Positions 49,787 to 58,877 of a stretch of 64,000 nucleotides of DNA are shown one piece after another. Each line of letters starts with the position of its first letter. Within the stretch, counting starts at the first letter, position 1. Below the pieces are notes generated by a model. It saw nothing but the letters and a program-made list of their open reading frames with translations, did not search any database and had not been told where the DNA came from. The DNA comes from Methanobacteriota archaeon. Lineage in GTDB: Archaea; Thermoplasmatota; Thermoplasmata; UBA10834. The position numbers and the translations under genes were made by a program. The DNA lies in assembly GCA_020347565.1 (NCBI GenBank), contig CP070732.1, positions 405,921-469,920 of the forward strand, in the 5' to 3' direction.

Positions 49787-50807
49787 AGTGGCCGACCCGT
49801 TCAAGAACGTGGAGGTCAGGAGGGAGGAGTACCTCCGGACGAGAGCGGCTCAGGACGGCCAGTTCATGGGACCGCACCTGATCAGGATGACCAAGGGCGC
49901 CCTGCCGGAATACATTAAGCTCACTCCGTATCAGGACTTCTGCTGGAGGCTTATGGGTGGCTGGGCGTCCGCCAAGTCGAACGACAACCAGGCCCTCGAC
50001 GATGCGTTGCTCAAGGCGCACATGAAGATACGCGCCGAAGAGTACATGGCGTACGTGATGACCTCGACGATTCTGGCGGCCGTCATAGGCATCGCTATAG
50101 GGATAGGCGTGGGGATAGTCCTGATGGGCTTCATGGGAGTCGCCATCATCGTCAGGATAATGATTGCAGCGCTCGCCATCATTCTGCTGCCCATGATGGC
50201 ATACTTCCTCCTCATGGGCTCACCTGCGTCGAAAGCGAAGGGGCGCGCGAGGGACATTGACAAGCGGCTCGCAGCGGCGATGAGCTTCATCTCGGCCATG
50301 GCATCCGCGGATGTCAACATCGACGTGATATTCAAGGAGCTCTCGAGACAGAAGGTCTACGGAGAGATAGCCGCTGAGGCGGCGTGGATCACGAGGGATA
50401 CGGAACTCCTCGGGTCGGATATATTGACCGCAATAAAGACGGCCGCGAGGCGGTCCCCGTCCGCGAAGTTCCAGGACTTCCTCCAGGGCGTCATCACCAC
50501 ATCGACATCCGGCGGTCAGCTGAAGCCGTACTTCCTGCTCAAGGCGGAGGAGTACCAGAAAGAGAACAAGCTCGCCCTCAAATCCCAGATGGAGACGCTC
50601 GGGATGCTCGCGGAATCGTTCGTCACGGTGGTCGTCGCGTTCCCGCTCTTCCTCGTGCTCATCATGGCCATCATGGCAATCGTCGGAGGAGGTGACTCGA
50701 GCTTCATGCTGACGATGCTGTACGTCATAGTCCTCATGATGATACCCGTGTCGCAGTTCGGATTCATATTCGTCATATGGAACATGTCAAAGGAGAGTGC
50801 TATGTAG
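49779..50807 (+). CDS. TadB/TadC-like platform protein, copy 1
   Basis: The protein (342 residues from TTG 49779) has two membrane helices after about 95 residues (MTSTILAAVIGIAIGIGVGIVLMG, IMIAALAIILLPMMAYFLL), one T2SSF domain (KRLAAAMSFISAMASADVNIDVIFKELSRQKVYGE... SGGQLKPYFLLKAEEY) and two C-terminal helices. It is the membrane platform for a secretion ATPase. The start is uncertain: GTG 49770 is possible, but GGAGGTG 49766-49772 is well spaced for TTG 49779. It overlaps the ATPase stop, and the next gene begins at the base after its stop. Confidence 0.9.
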   Translation: MVEVADPFKNVEVRREEYLRTRAAQDGQFMGPHLIRMTKGALPEYIKLTPYQDFCWRLMGGWASAKSNDNQALDDALLKAHMKIRAEEYMAYVMTSTILAAVIGIAIGIGVGIVLMGFMGVAIIVRIMIAALAIILLPMMAYFLLMGSPASKAKGRARDIDKRLAAAMSFISAMASADVNIDVIFKELSRQKVYGEIAAEAAWITRDTELLGSDILTAIKTAARRSPSAKFQDFLQGVITTSTSGGQLKPYFLLKAEEYQKENKLALKSQMETLGMLAESFVTVVVAFPLFLVLIMAIMAIVGGGDSSFMLTMLYVIVLMMIPVSQFGFIFVIWNMSKESAM

Positions 50808-51752
50808 ATGGCCCAGGAAGAACCAGTGGCAAAGAGGGCCAAAGACAAGGAGAAGGTCGTCAAGGAGCTGCTTGGGGCGTCCGAAAAGCCCGATAGGACG
50901 AAGACGGTCCTTGGAGTATCCGCGGCGCTCATGGCGCTGTTCGTCGTCATGGCCTTCATCGACTACATAGAGAGCCTCAACCTCCCGCTTGAACCGATCG
51001 ACTACGTGATCTTCGGGCTGCTCGCCTTCCTCGGCCCTTACGGGTTCTACGCGAGCACCAGGGAGAAGCACGTAAGGGAGATCGAGTCGAGGCTGCCCGA
51101 CTTCCTCCGCGACGTCGCTGAAGCCGGCCGGTTCGGTATGACCCTCGCCGACGCGATAGTGGTCGCGTCCTCGGGCAGATACGGAAGGCTCACGCCGGAG
51201 ATCAAGAAGATGGCGGCCCAGATCGAGTGGGGCGTCCCGGCGTCGGAAGCCGTGGAGCTCTTCGCTACAAGGGTCAAGACGCCGCTCGTGACGAGGATGG
51301 CGTCGATCATACGGAAGGCGAACGACGCCGGGGGAAACGTCGCTGACGTTCTGAGCATGGTCTCGAGGGACGCCAAGGAGACCATACTGACCCAGGAGGA
51401 GCGCAACGTCACGATGTCCACCTACGTCATGGTCGTCTACATATCGTTCTTCGTGTTCATCGCCACGATAATAATCCTGCAGGCGCAGTTCCTGCCCAAG
51501 ATGGAGGAGGCCGGGAGGACAGTCAGCGAGGGTGCGGAGGAGCTGGGACTCGAGGAGATATCGGGCGTCAACATCAACGTGTCCATCATCCCCGAGGTGT
51601 CGTTCATATTCCTCTTGTCCGTGATAGTACACGCTGCGGGCGATGGCATACTCGCGGGCGTGATACAGAGGGGCAGCGTGCCGATAGGCATGCGACACAG
51701 CTTCATAATGCTGGTCATGGGATTCATCGTGCTCAGAGTGCTGTTTGCGTGA
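50808..51752 (+). CDS. TadB/TadC-like platform protein, copy 2
   Basis: The 314-residue protein has two N-terminal membrane helices (TVLGVSAALMALFVVMAFIDYI, VIFGLLAFLGPYGFYAS), a T2SSF domain (EIESRLPDFLRDVAEAGRFGMTLADAIV... EWGVPASEAVELFATRVKTPLVTRMASIIRKANDAGGNVADVL) and three further helices. It is about half the size of archaellum FlaJ, comparable to bacterial TadB or TadC, so copies 1 and 2 may together form one heteromeric platform. ATG follows the preceding stop with no gap, and its TGA overlaps the GTG of the second ATPase by four bases. Confidence 0.9.
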   Translation: MAQEEPVAKRAKDKEKVVKELLGASEKPDRTKTVLGVSAALMALFVVMAFIDYIESLNLPLEPIDYVIFGLLAFLGPYGFYASTREKHVREIESRLPDFLRDVAEAGRFGMTLADAIVVASSGRYGRLTPEIKKMAAQIEWGVPASEAVELFATRVKTPLVTRMASIIRKANDAGGNVADVLSMVSRDAKETILTQEERNVTMSTYVMVVYISFFVFIATIIILQAQFLPKMEEAGRTVSEGAEELGLEEISGVNINVSIIPEVSFIFLLSVIVHAAGDGILAGVIQRGSVPIGMRHSFIMLVMGFIVLRVLFA

Positions 51753-53497
51753 TTGAGATGACAGAAACCGAGAGGCCTAGGGTCGAGATGGGTGATGCGG
51801 CGGCGAGACAGCCGATCCAGCCGCAGGAAGAGGAGAAGGCGAAGGGGCGAGCAGGCATCCGGTCGTCGTACTATGGGCTGCTGAGGAAGATCAAGGCCCG
51901 GCCGGTGAAGGTCACCATCTCCGCGAGCGAGGCCCAGACGGATCTGAGCCAGATAACCGAGATCCCGAAGATCACCGAGGCCAACATAGACGAGGTCGAG
52001 ATAGCGCCGATCAAGAAGAACTACTCCTACGTCCGGATACGCTACGACAACATCGCCAACGAGTACACGTATGAGGTGATCGAGCCTAAGCTCGTGGAGG
52101 ACGAGAGGAGGCTCCTCGAACTGCTGAAGGAGACGCTCGTGGCCTCCGTGGAGCGGATGGTGGAGGAGAACGAGGCTGACAGGCAGAAGTACCTCCGCCG
52201 TATCACCGAGGAGCTGATGGTCAAGCTGAACATCACGCTGCACCCGATATCGAAGGAGCGCGTGATGTACTACATCATCAGGGATTTCATCGGCTACAGG
52301 GACATCGATGTGATGATGATCGACCCGAACGTCGAGGACTGCTCGTGCGACGGCGTCGGCGTGCCCCTCTACGTCTATCACCGCAAGTACGGGTCCATCA
52401 GGTCCAACCTCAAATTCGAGAAGGAGGTGGGGCTGGACGGCTTCGTCGTCTGGCTGGCCCAGAGGTGTGGCAAGCACATATCCGTCGCCAGCCCGCTGCT
52501 CGACGCCACGGTCCCCGACGGTTCGAGACTCCAGGCCACATTGGGGAAGCATGTGACCAAGCGCGGCTCGTCGTTCACCATCAGACGGTTCAAGGAGAAC
52601 CCGTTCACGCCTCTCGACCTCCTCAAGTTCAAGACCATGAGCACGGAGATGATGGCGTACTTGTGGATAGGCATTGAGCACGGGCAGTCGATGCTCGTGT
52701 GCGGCGGCACCGCGAGCGGCAAGACCACGACCCTGAACGCCGTCCTCCTGTTCATACCGCCTCAGATGAAGATCGTGTCGATAGAGGACACGAGGGAGCT
52801 CAACCTCCCACATGAGAACTGGGTACCCGGCCTGACAAGAGAAGGTTTCGGCGGGAAGAGCGCCGTAACCGGCAAGGCCGCGGGCGAGATAGACATGTTC
52901 GACCTGCTCACGGCGGCGATGAGGCAGAGGCCGCAGTATCTGATGGTCGGCGAGGTCAGAGGCAAGGAGGCGTACGTAGTGTTCCAAGCCATGGCCACCG
53001 GCAAGACCTGCTACTCGACCTTCCACGCGGAGGACGTCCAGGCCATGGTGCACAGGATGGAGAACGACCCGATCAACCTGCCCAGGGCGCTCGTGACGGC
53101 CCTGAATATCGTCCTGCTGCAGGCCCAGGTCAAGGTGGGTACGAAGATGACGAGGCGGGTGAAGTCCCTGACGGAGATCGTCGGCATAGACCCCGAGACG
53201 AACGAGCTGATAACCAACTCCGTCTACACCTGGAACCCTGCAGACGACACTTTCAACTACAGCGGACACAGCTATGTCTACGAGAAGGTCAGGATGGCCA
53301 GGAACTGGGCCCCCAGGGAGATGGAGCGGGAGATAAAGCGCCGGGTCGACATCCTGGAGTACATCAAGAGGATGGGCATAGACAGCCACCGCAAGGTCGC
53401 CGCTGTGATATCGGCCTACTACAAGGACCCCGATAAGGTCATGAAGGAGGTCAGGGCGAAGCTGGCGGAGAGCGGCGACGCGGGCCTTGGCCAGTAG
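51749..53497 (+). CDS. Type IV pilus/Tad-type secretion ATPase, copy 2
   Basis: The 582-residue protein repeats the architecture of the first ATPase in this operon. Matching regions are YIIRDFIGYRDIDVMMIDPNVEDCSCDG, Walker A VCGGTASGKTTTLNAV, IEDTRELNLPHENW, Walker B YLMVGEVRGKE, and ATGKTCYSTFHAED. All catalytic positions are kept, so both copies look active. The N-terminal 90 residues differ most between the copies. The GTG start (51749) overlaps the previous stop by four bases; ATG 51758 is an alternative. It is the last gene of the operon; a hairpin follows at 53512-53534. Confidence 0.93.
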   Translation: MIEMTETERPRVEMGDAAARQPIQPQEEEKAKGRAGIRSSYYGLLRKIKARPVKVTISASEAQTDLSQITEIPKITEANIDEVEIAPIKKNYSYVRIRYDNIANEYTYEVIEPKLVEDERRLLELLKETLVASVERMVEENEADRQKYLRRITEELMVKLNITLHPISKERVMYYIIRDFIGYRDIDVMMIDPNVEDCSCDGVGVPLYVYHRKYGSIRSNLKFEKEVGLDGFVVWLAQRCGKHISVASPLLDATVPDGSRLQATLGKHVTKRGSSFTIRRFKENPFTPLDLLKFKTMSTEMMAYLWIGIEHGQSMLVCGGTASGKTTTLNAVLLFIPPQMKIVSIEDTRELNLPHENWVPGLTREGFGGKSAVTGKAAGEIDMFDLLTAAMRQRPQYLMVGEVRGKEAYVVFQAMATGKTCYSTFHAEDVQAMVHRMENDPINLPRALVTALNIVLLQAQVKVGTKMTRRVKSLTEIVGIDPETNELITNSVYTWNPADDTFNYSGHSYVYEKVRMARNWAPREMEREIKRRVDILEYIKRMGIDSHRKVAAVISAYYKDPDKVMKEVRAKLAESGDAGLGQ

Positions 53498-53511
53498 GGC
53501 CCTCTTGCCGA

Positions 53512-53534
53512 CACCGCCTTCTTGAGGGGCGGTG
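53512..53534 (+). terminator. Hairpin after the pilus-type operon
   Basis: CACCGCC (53512-53518) pairs with GGCGGTG (53528-53534) across a 9-base loop, 15 bases after the stop of the second ATPase. No T-run follows. Confidence 0.4.
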
Positions 53535-53691
53535 ATCGTCATCCTCCAACGTCGCTTCGCACATCATTCTGTCAGCTTGGGAACGGGGAGAACGCTCGGA
53601 CATACCGGTCACGCGCAGGAAGGAGCAGCCGAGCATACGCTGCACCGAAGGGAAATGAAAAGCAGGTAAAGGGTTTCTTCTGACCGAGCGA

Positions 53692-56600
53692 TCAGCGGGA
53701 CTCGTCGTCCTTCTCGGCCGGCGTCCTGATGATCTTCTTCGGCACGACCTTGCGGTCGATGGGCCTTCGGACCACCTTCTTCTGCGCCGCCACGGCTCCA
53801 GCGCCTCCCTCGGGCGGCCTCCTCTGTGCGGGCGGGGCACGCTCCTCCGGCATCGGCTCCTCCTCCGCGAACGGCAGCTCCTCGGGCGGCATCTCGCCTG
53901 GAGGCTCTCCGCCCTCACGGGCGAATATCGTGCCGCACTTGTGGCATACAGTCGCCTCGCGCGGGTTCAGTGTGCCGCAGACCGGGCATGGCACCGGACC
54001 TTCCTTCCGTTTCGCTTCCTCCTTCGCGAGCCAGTCGTCGAAGCTGACGTAGGTCGGCTGAGCTCTCCACCACTCCTCGAAGCGCTTCTCGCTGTACTTC
54101 TTGCCGAGGTCGGCCTTCGCCATCTCCCTGTACTCGGAGGCCATCGCCTCGTACTCCGACCGCATCTTGTCCAGGTAGTCGAGCTCGCCCTCTCCGGGCT
54201 CGCCGACGAACTTGACGCCGCAGTTCGGGCACTCCGAAGCCGAGGACGGCACCCATGCGCCGCATTCGGAGCACTTCATCGTTCCCGCCTCGAATTCGAC
54301 GCCACACTTCGGACATCTCTTGCTGGCGGCCGGGATGAAAGCACCGCACTCGCCGCACTCGACGAGCTTGCCCAGACCATACACGTACGTGTAAGCGGTG
54401 AACCCGACGACGACGGCGATTATGACGGCGATCACGATAAGCCAGATGAGCAGCGGTATACCCTCAGCGCCCCCCTCACCTGTGATGGTGAATGTGGGGG
54501 ATGAGTAATCCGCACCCTGTATGTCGACGCCGACATAGTACTGGCCGGTGGTCAAGTCCTCTGGGATTAGAAGCGGCACGCCCTCGACCTTGCCATCGTC
54601 GTTGGTCGTACGGGAAAGCGGAAGATCTCCTATCGGTACGCCCGCCGATTCGAACAGGCGTAGAGTCAATGGCAGGCCCACGACGGGAGCGCCGTCATCG
54701 GTGTACAGGACCTCGACATCGGCCACGACCGAAGTCCCGGCTTCGTAGTCGTCCTTAAACGTCGTTACCGTGACGTCGACGTCCAGCTCCTCGACCTCGA
54801 ACGCTATGTCCGCGAAGTTGTTGGCCTCTCCGGACTCGTTGACCTCGTCTCCTGGGTCGACGAGTGCCCAGATGACATAGTCACCAGGAGTGGACAGGTT
54901 GATCTTCCACTCAAGGGGAACGACGGTGAGGTTCCCAGGGCCCATTTCGGGCAGGGACTCCTCGTGTGTGTAGTTGATCTCATCGCTTGCCGTTCTTATG
55001 CCCCACTCCAGTACGACACCGGACACGGAACTCGCACCCAGGTTCTCAACTTCGATGGCGATGGCGACCGTTCGACCCCACATCTGTCCCGTTATGTTCT
55101 CTCCATCGTAGGTTACCGATATGCCCGCGTCGGTCACCTGCAGGTCGGGGCGTATATCGGAAACGGTCATCACGCCGCTCACGTTGTTGTTCAGCCAGGA
55201 CTGCTCCTCGAACAGCCTGTCGGGGTTCGCCGAAAGCATCACCACGAAGTCGGTCGTATCCGCCACGAACGGCGCGACGATCTCGAACTCGATTACGCCG
55301 GTACCAGAGCCGGAGACGAAGGTTCCGTCGATGTACTTCTCGTTGACCTTCTCGCCGTCAATGAACAACCCGACTACTGGGTCCGTCACCGGAGCCATCT
55401 CCAGGTTCACCAACGTTGCGCTCACCGTCACCGTCTGACCGCTAGCCACGGTCGAAGGGCCTCCGAACTCGAAATCGCTAAGGGCCAGGTCTGGGTAGTT
55501 GTAGACGGTCACCTCGAACGAGGCGTTGTTGTTGGCGTAGGATATCTCTGGCACGGTATGGTTCTCGTTGACGAGAACGGTTATGGTCTGGTCACCGATA
55601 TTCTCCGGGATCCAAAGAACCGAAGTGTCGATGTAGCCGCCCGGGGACACGGAGGATATCGTGTATTCTCCTATCAGGTTAGCAGGCCCGACGAGATCTA
55701 TCGTTGCGTTGTAGAAGGCGACGGGGACGTTGTATGCGTGGTTGTCGCCAATATTGTATATCCTCGCCACGAGAGTGCACTGCGAGTCGACCACCGGCTC
55801 TGGCGGGTTGCTGTACATCTCGAAGTCGGGCGATGCGTACAGGTCTGGGAGATTCTGCACCATCACGGAGCCGTACCCGAACGCTTCCGAATCATCCAAC
55901 TCGTTTATCAGATCGTCGGGGTCAACCTCGACCCTGATGCTATGAGCGGTCGGGTACAACGGCTCGTCGGCGACCCAAGTGGCCTGGACCTCCGTCGCGT
56001 CAGTCGGATGCGGCGCTATGCTCGGCACGATGACCGATGCGAACTGGAGGTCATTGTCGAAGAAGTCCACCTGAACGTCGTATGCGACGGAGATCCCTAT
56101 GTTCCGAACGAGGGCGGTGATCGTCGTCTCCTGGCCGTTCAGCGGGCTTTCTGGATCGCTGCTGATCGCCCCGGTTTGCGCTATGGTGAGGTCCGGCAAC
56201 GCCGCGGATATCGTCAGCGTCGCATAGGTGGCGTTCCTCCCCAGTGGCTCCGTGTACGGCATGACGCCGACATCGATCTGCTGTTCCGAATCGTATGGCG
56301 TCCCCCCGTACACGTATGTTGCGTTCACGCTGTAAGCTCCGGCATAGCTCGGGCCGGACGAGGTCAATGTGGTGCCCAGGCAGTTCAACCGGGCAACGCC
56401 CATGGCGTCCGAGACTGCCGAGGTCCACAGCTCCTGTGGTGGTATCAGAGTGTACGCGAAGACGTCCACTCCCGGCAACGGCTTGGCATTACCGTCAAGG
56501 ATGGACACGTGTATCCACCTGTATATGAGGGCGACTGCGTCGCCCTCGACGGCTATCGACGGGACGCTCGTGTTGGTGAATCCTCCGACGGCGGAGCCGG

Positions 56601-58770
56601 ACAAGACAGGCTCGCTGGTGATGTTGCAGTCGTAGATGCTGATGATCGCCCTCGAGTTGTACGACGTGGTCAAGTCGCCATTGTACGTATCCGTTCCATC
56701 GAGGATTACCGTCGCGTCTTCCTTCGCGACTATGCTCACTCCGTGCATATCCGAATCGAGGACTTCCAGCGTGCCGTGTCCCTGGACCACGATGTCAATC
56801 GGCAGTTCGCTATCTATGTGGCAGTCCTCGAATATGAGATGCCCGTTGCCGTCGACATATATCGTACGCTCATTCGGGACGTTCTGTACCAAGATGAATT
56901 CGACGTTGCGGACTATCAGCTCGCCATCGGATGCAACGATGACGTCTCCCGCATGGTAGAAGATCATATTCTCGATCGTGAAGCTCTCTTCGCCAGTCAT
57001 CAATGGAACGACCAGCCATCTCGAGCTGTCTGGGCTCGGAACGGATACGCCTGAGATCTCGACCGTCAGGTCCCCGCTCTGGTCTCCTAAGTCCATGGCG
57101 GGATATGCGGGGAGCGAATAGCTCTCGGTGGAACTGTAGATGCCATCGATGTCGGCGGTCCCGGTGAATGCATATGACCCAACGAACCGCGAGTTAGCAG
57201 ATCCGTCACTGACGATTATGTCCGTCAGATACGGTATCACAGCCTCTCCGTTCTCCTTCGTCGTCTTGTAGGACGCGGTGTCCTCGCCCATGTAGTCGAG
57301 TACGTCAGAGTCGGGCGTCAGCGACACGCCATCGACCGTGTAGTAGAATGCCTCCTGTCCCTCGAGGTCCGTTGCACCCGTGAACACGGCGTCGATCGTG
57401 GCATTCGGAATCGGAACGCCGTACTCGTCTCCGACCGTAGCGTTCAGCCACCGGTAGACATACGCCTCTCCGCCCGCGCTGAAGACGACCCAGAGGCTCT
57501 CGAACTGCACGGAGCCCGTGGTCGCGCCGTTCACGAACCTGACATCCATGTTGCGCAGCTCGCCGACGGTGTCTATCGTCGCGATCGGCAGGTCATACGT
57601 CGCGGTCGTCCCTGGCGGGTCAGTAGCCTGAGGCTGTATTGGGGTTTCTTCCCATGGTACTGCCGTCTCGCGCTTCCACTGAAGGAACGTGGCGCCATCG
57701 TATGTGGGGTCGACTGAATATCTGACTACTATCGACGCTGAGCTTATGTCGGTCGCATCGAGCAGCGTTCCGACGTCCCAGGTCTCCATCTCCATCGTCT
57801 CCCCAGCTTCGACAACATAAGCCCACGAATCCACAGCGGCAAGGGCATCGACGTCTTCCCCGACCGTCGTGTCTCCCGGAGCCGCCGGCGGATTAGGAAC
57901 CGCTGGGGACGTGGTCACTCCTGAAACAATCACGGCAGGGGCACGGTCCGCGAGCGCTCCCACGTACTCGTCGAATGTGGTACCGTACAGGTACGCCTTG
58001 GATAGGTCGTTGGCTACGAGGACGTTATGCACACGCCAGTCGACCACGTCGAACGCCGGCCCGAAGTCGACGCTTATGTGGCTGTTGACCGACAAGAGCG
58101 CTGACGCGCCGTTCAATGTGAGGTTGCCCGCAGGCAGCATATCCGCCGGGTACTCGGGCATCGAGTCGATGGTCGAGTCGTATAGCTGCAGTGTGGAGTC
58201 GGTGAGGTCCATCTCTGGGCCGTCGTTCGCCGAGTCGAGCGTGATCAGCCCTGACGATCCGACGACATACTGTGCGACCAAGCCCTCGTCGAGCGCGGTT
58301 ATCGTTGAGTCGCGGAGGACCATCTTCGATTCGTCCGTGAGCGTTATCCCTCCCGGGAACCTCAGCTCCGAACCGTTGGTCGCCACGACGGTCCCGCCGT
58401 TGATGACCGTGAGCTCGAGCTCGGCCCATGGGTTTATCTGATCGAGATGGGTCGTGAGGACGCCGTGGTCGAGCATCAGCGTGCCTCCGTCCACTGTGAC
58501 CGTGAACCTCTGGTCGAAGTTGCTGATGACACTCAGCGTGCCGTCGATGACCTTCAGCGTTCCGCCGCTCATGACTTCCACGTTGCCGTCGACGTACTGA
58601 CTGAGGTCTTGTATGACGTACGTTGTCCCGTTCGGGATGATCAGGTCGCCCGAGGCGGTTGTTCTGTCGCCTGCGATGAACAAGCCTGCAAGCGCCGACA
58701 CGACGAACGCAGACGCGACCAATGCTGTCAACGACCTTCTAGCTAGAAAAGGGCCAGCTCTGTCAATCAT
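53692..58770 (-). CDS. Giant CARDB-repeat surface protein with single membrane anchor and cytoplasmic zinc ribbons
   Basis: The roughly 1692-residue protein starts with a signal sequence (SLTALVASAFVVSALAGLFIAG). A beta-helix/parallel-strand region comes next (about 40-900, repeated GGTLKVIDGTLSV and VEVMSGG style turns), followed by several CARDB-like Ig domains (about 920-1420; DLTIAQTGAISSDPESPLNGQETTITALVRNIG, DLALSDFEFGGPSTVASGQTVTV). One membrane helix lies near 1436-1462 (LLIWLIVIAVIIAVVVGFTAYTY). The cytoplasmic tail has three CxxC...CxxC zinc ribbons and a basic end (KKVVRRPIDRKVVPKKII). ATG 58770 follows GGTG; GTG 58782 is an alternative. TATA box at 58819-58829. It converges on the pilus-type operon. 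Function inferred: cell-surface/envelope-spanning component. Confidence 0.9.
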   Translation of the reverse strand: MIDRAGPFLARRSLTALVASAFVVSALAGLFIAGDRTTASGDLIIPNGTTYVIQDLSQYVDGNVEVMSGGTLKVIDGTLSVISNFDQRFTVTVDGGTLMLDHGVLTTHLDQINPWAELELTVINGGTVVATNGSELRFPGGITLTDESKMVLRDSTITALDEGLVAQYVVGSSGLITLDSANDGPEMDLTDSTLQLYDSTIDSMPEYPADMLPAGNLTLNGASALLSVNSHISVDFGPAFDVVDWRVHNVLVANDLSKAYLYGTTFDEYVGALADRAPAVIVSGVTTSPAVPNPPAAPGDTTVGEDVDALAAVDSWAYVVEAGETMEMETWDVGTLLDATDISSASIVVRYSVDPTYDGATFLQWKRETAVPWEETPIQPQATDPPGTTATYDLPIATIDTVGELRNMDVRFVNGATTGSVQFESLWVVFSAGGEAYVYRWLNATVGDEYGVPIPNATIDAVFTGATDLEGQEAFYYTVDGVSLTPDSDVLDYMGEDTASYKTTKENGEAVIPYLTDIIVSDGSANSRFVGSYAFTGTADIDGIYSSTESYSLPAYPAMDLGDQSGDLTVEISGVSVPSPDSSRWLVVPLMTGEESFTIENMIFYHAGDVIVASDGELIVRNVEFILVQNVPNERTIYVDGNGHLIFEDCHIDSELPIDIVVQGHGTLEVLDSDMHGVSIVAKEDATVILDGTDTYNGDLTTSYNSRAIISIYDCNITSEPVLSGSAVGGFTNTSVPSIAVEGDAVALIYRWIHVSILDGNAKPLPGVDVFAYTLIPPQELWTSAVSDAMGVARLNCLGTTLTSSGPSYAGAYSVNATYVYGGTPYDSEQQIDVGVMPYTEPLGRNATYATLTISAALPDLTIAQTGAISSDPESPLNGQETTITALVRNIGISVAYDVQVDFFDNDLQFASVIVPSIAPHPTDATEVQATWVADEPLYPTAHSIRVEVDPDDLINELDDSEAFGYGSVMVQNLPDLYASPDFEMYSNPPEPVVDSQCTLVARIYNIGDNHAYNVPVAFYNATIDLVGPANLIGEYTISSVSPGGYIDTSVLWIPENIGDQTITVLVNENHTVPEISYANNNASFEVTVYNYPDLALSDFEFGGPSTVASGQTVTVSATLVNLEMAPVTDPVVGLFIDGEKVNEKYIDGTFVSGSGTGVIEFEIVAPFVADTTDFVVMLSANPDRLFEEQSWLNNNVSGVMTVSDIRPDLQVTDAGISVTYDGENITGQMWGRTVAIAIEVENLGASSVSGVVLEWGIRTASDEINYTHEESLPEMGPGNLTVVPLEWKINLSTPGDYVIWALVDPGDEVNESGEANNFADIAFEVEELDVDVTVTTFKDDYEAGTSVVADVEVLYTDDGAPVVGLPLTLRLFESAGVPIGDLPLSRTTNDDGKVEGVPLLIPEDLTTGQYYVGVDIQGADYSSPTFTITGEGGAEGIPLLIWLIVIAVIIAVVVGFTAYTYVYGLGKLVECGECGAFIPAASKRCPKCGVEFEAGTMKCSECGAWVPSSASECPNCGVKFVGEPGEGELDYLDKMRSEYEAMASEYREMAKADLGKKYSEKRFEEWWRAQPTYVSFDDWLAKEEAKRKEGPVPCPVCGTLNPREATVCHKCGTIFAREGGEPPGEMPPEELPFAEEEPMPEERAPPAQRRPPEGGAGAVAAQKKVVRRPIDRKVVPKKIIRTPAEKDDESR

Positions 58771-58818
58771 TAGTTCACCCACCCAGAGTCTGGGGAATGG
58801 ACAAAGTAAGCAGTTCGT

Positions 58819-58829
58819 GTATATAAAAA
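58819..58829 (-). promoter_or_regulatory. TATA box of the CARDB surface protein gene
   Basis: Minus-strand TTTTTATATAC, about 50-60 nt ahead of ATG 58770, an excellent archaeal TATA match. Confidence 0.6.
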
Positions 58830-58877
58830 CCTATTTGCCGTATTTTCATTGCGAAGAAGGCTGACTTTCGGGGCTGA

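Noticed and set aside
51437-53542. 701-residue minus-strand frame opposite the second secretion ATPase
   Set aside because: Codon pattern follows the plus-strand gene; translation is low-complexity and shows no recognisable fold.
54964-57054. 696-residue plus-strand frame opposite the CARDB gene
   Set aside because: Arg/Val/Asp-rich antisense reading without motifs; the minus strand encodes clear CARDB domains.
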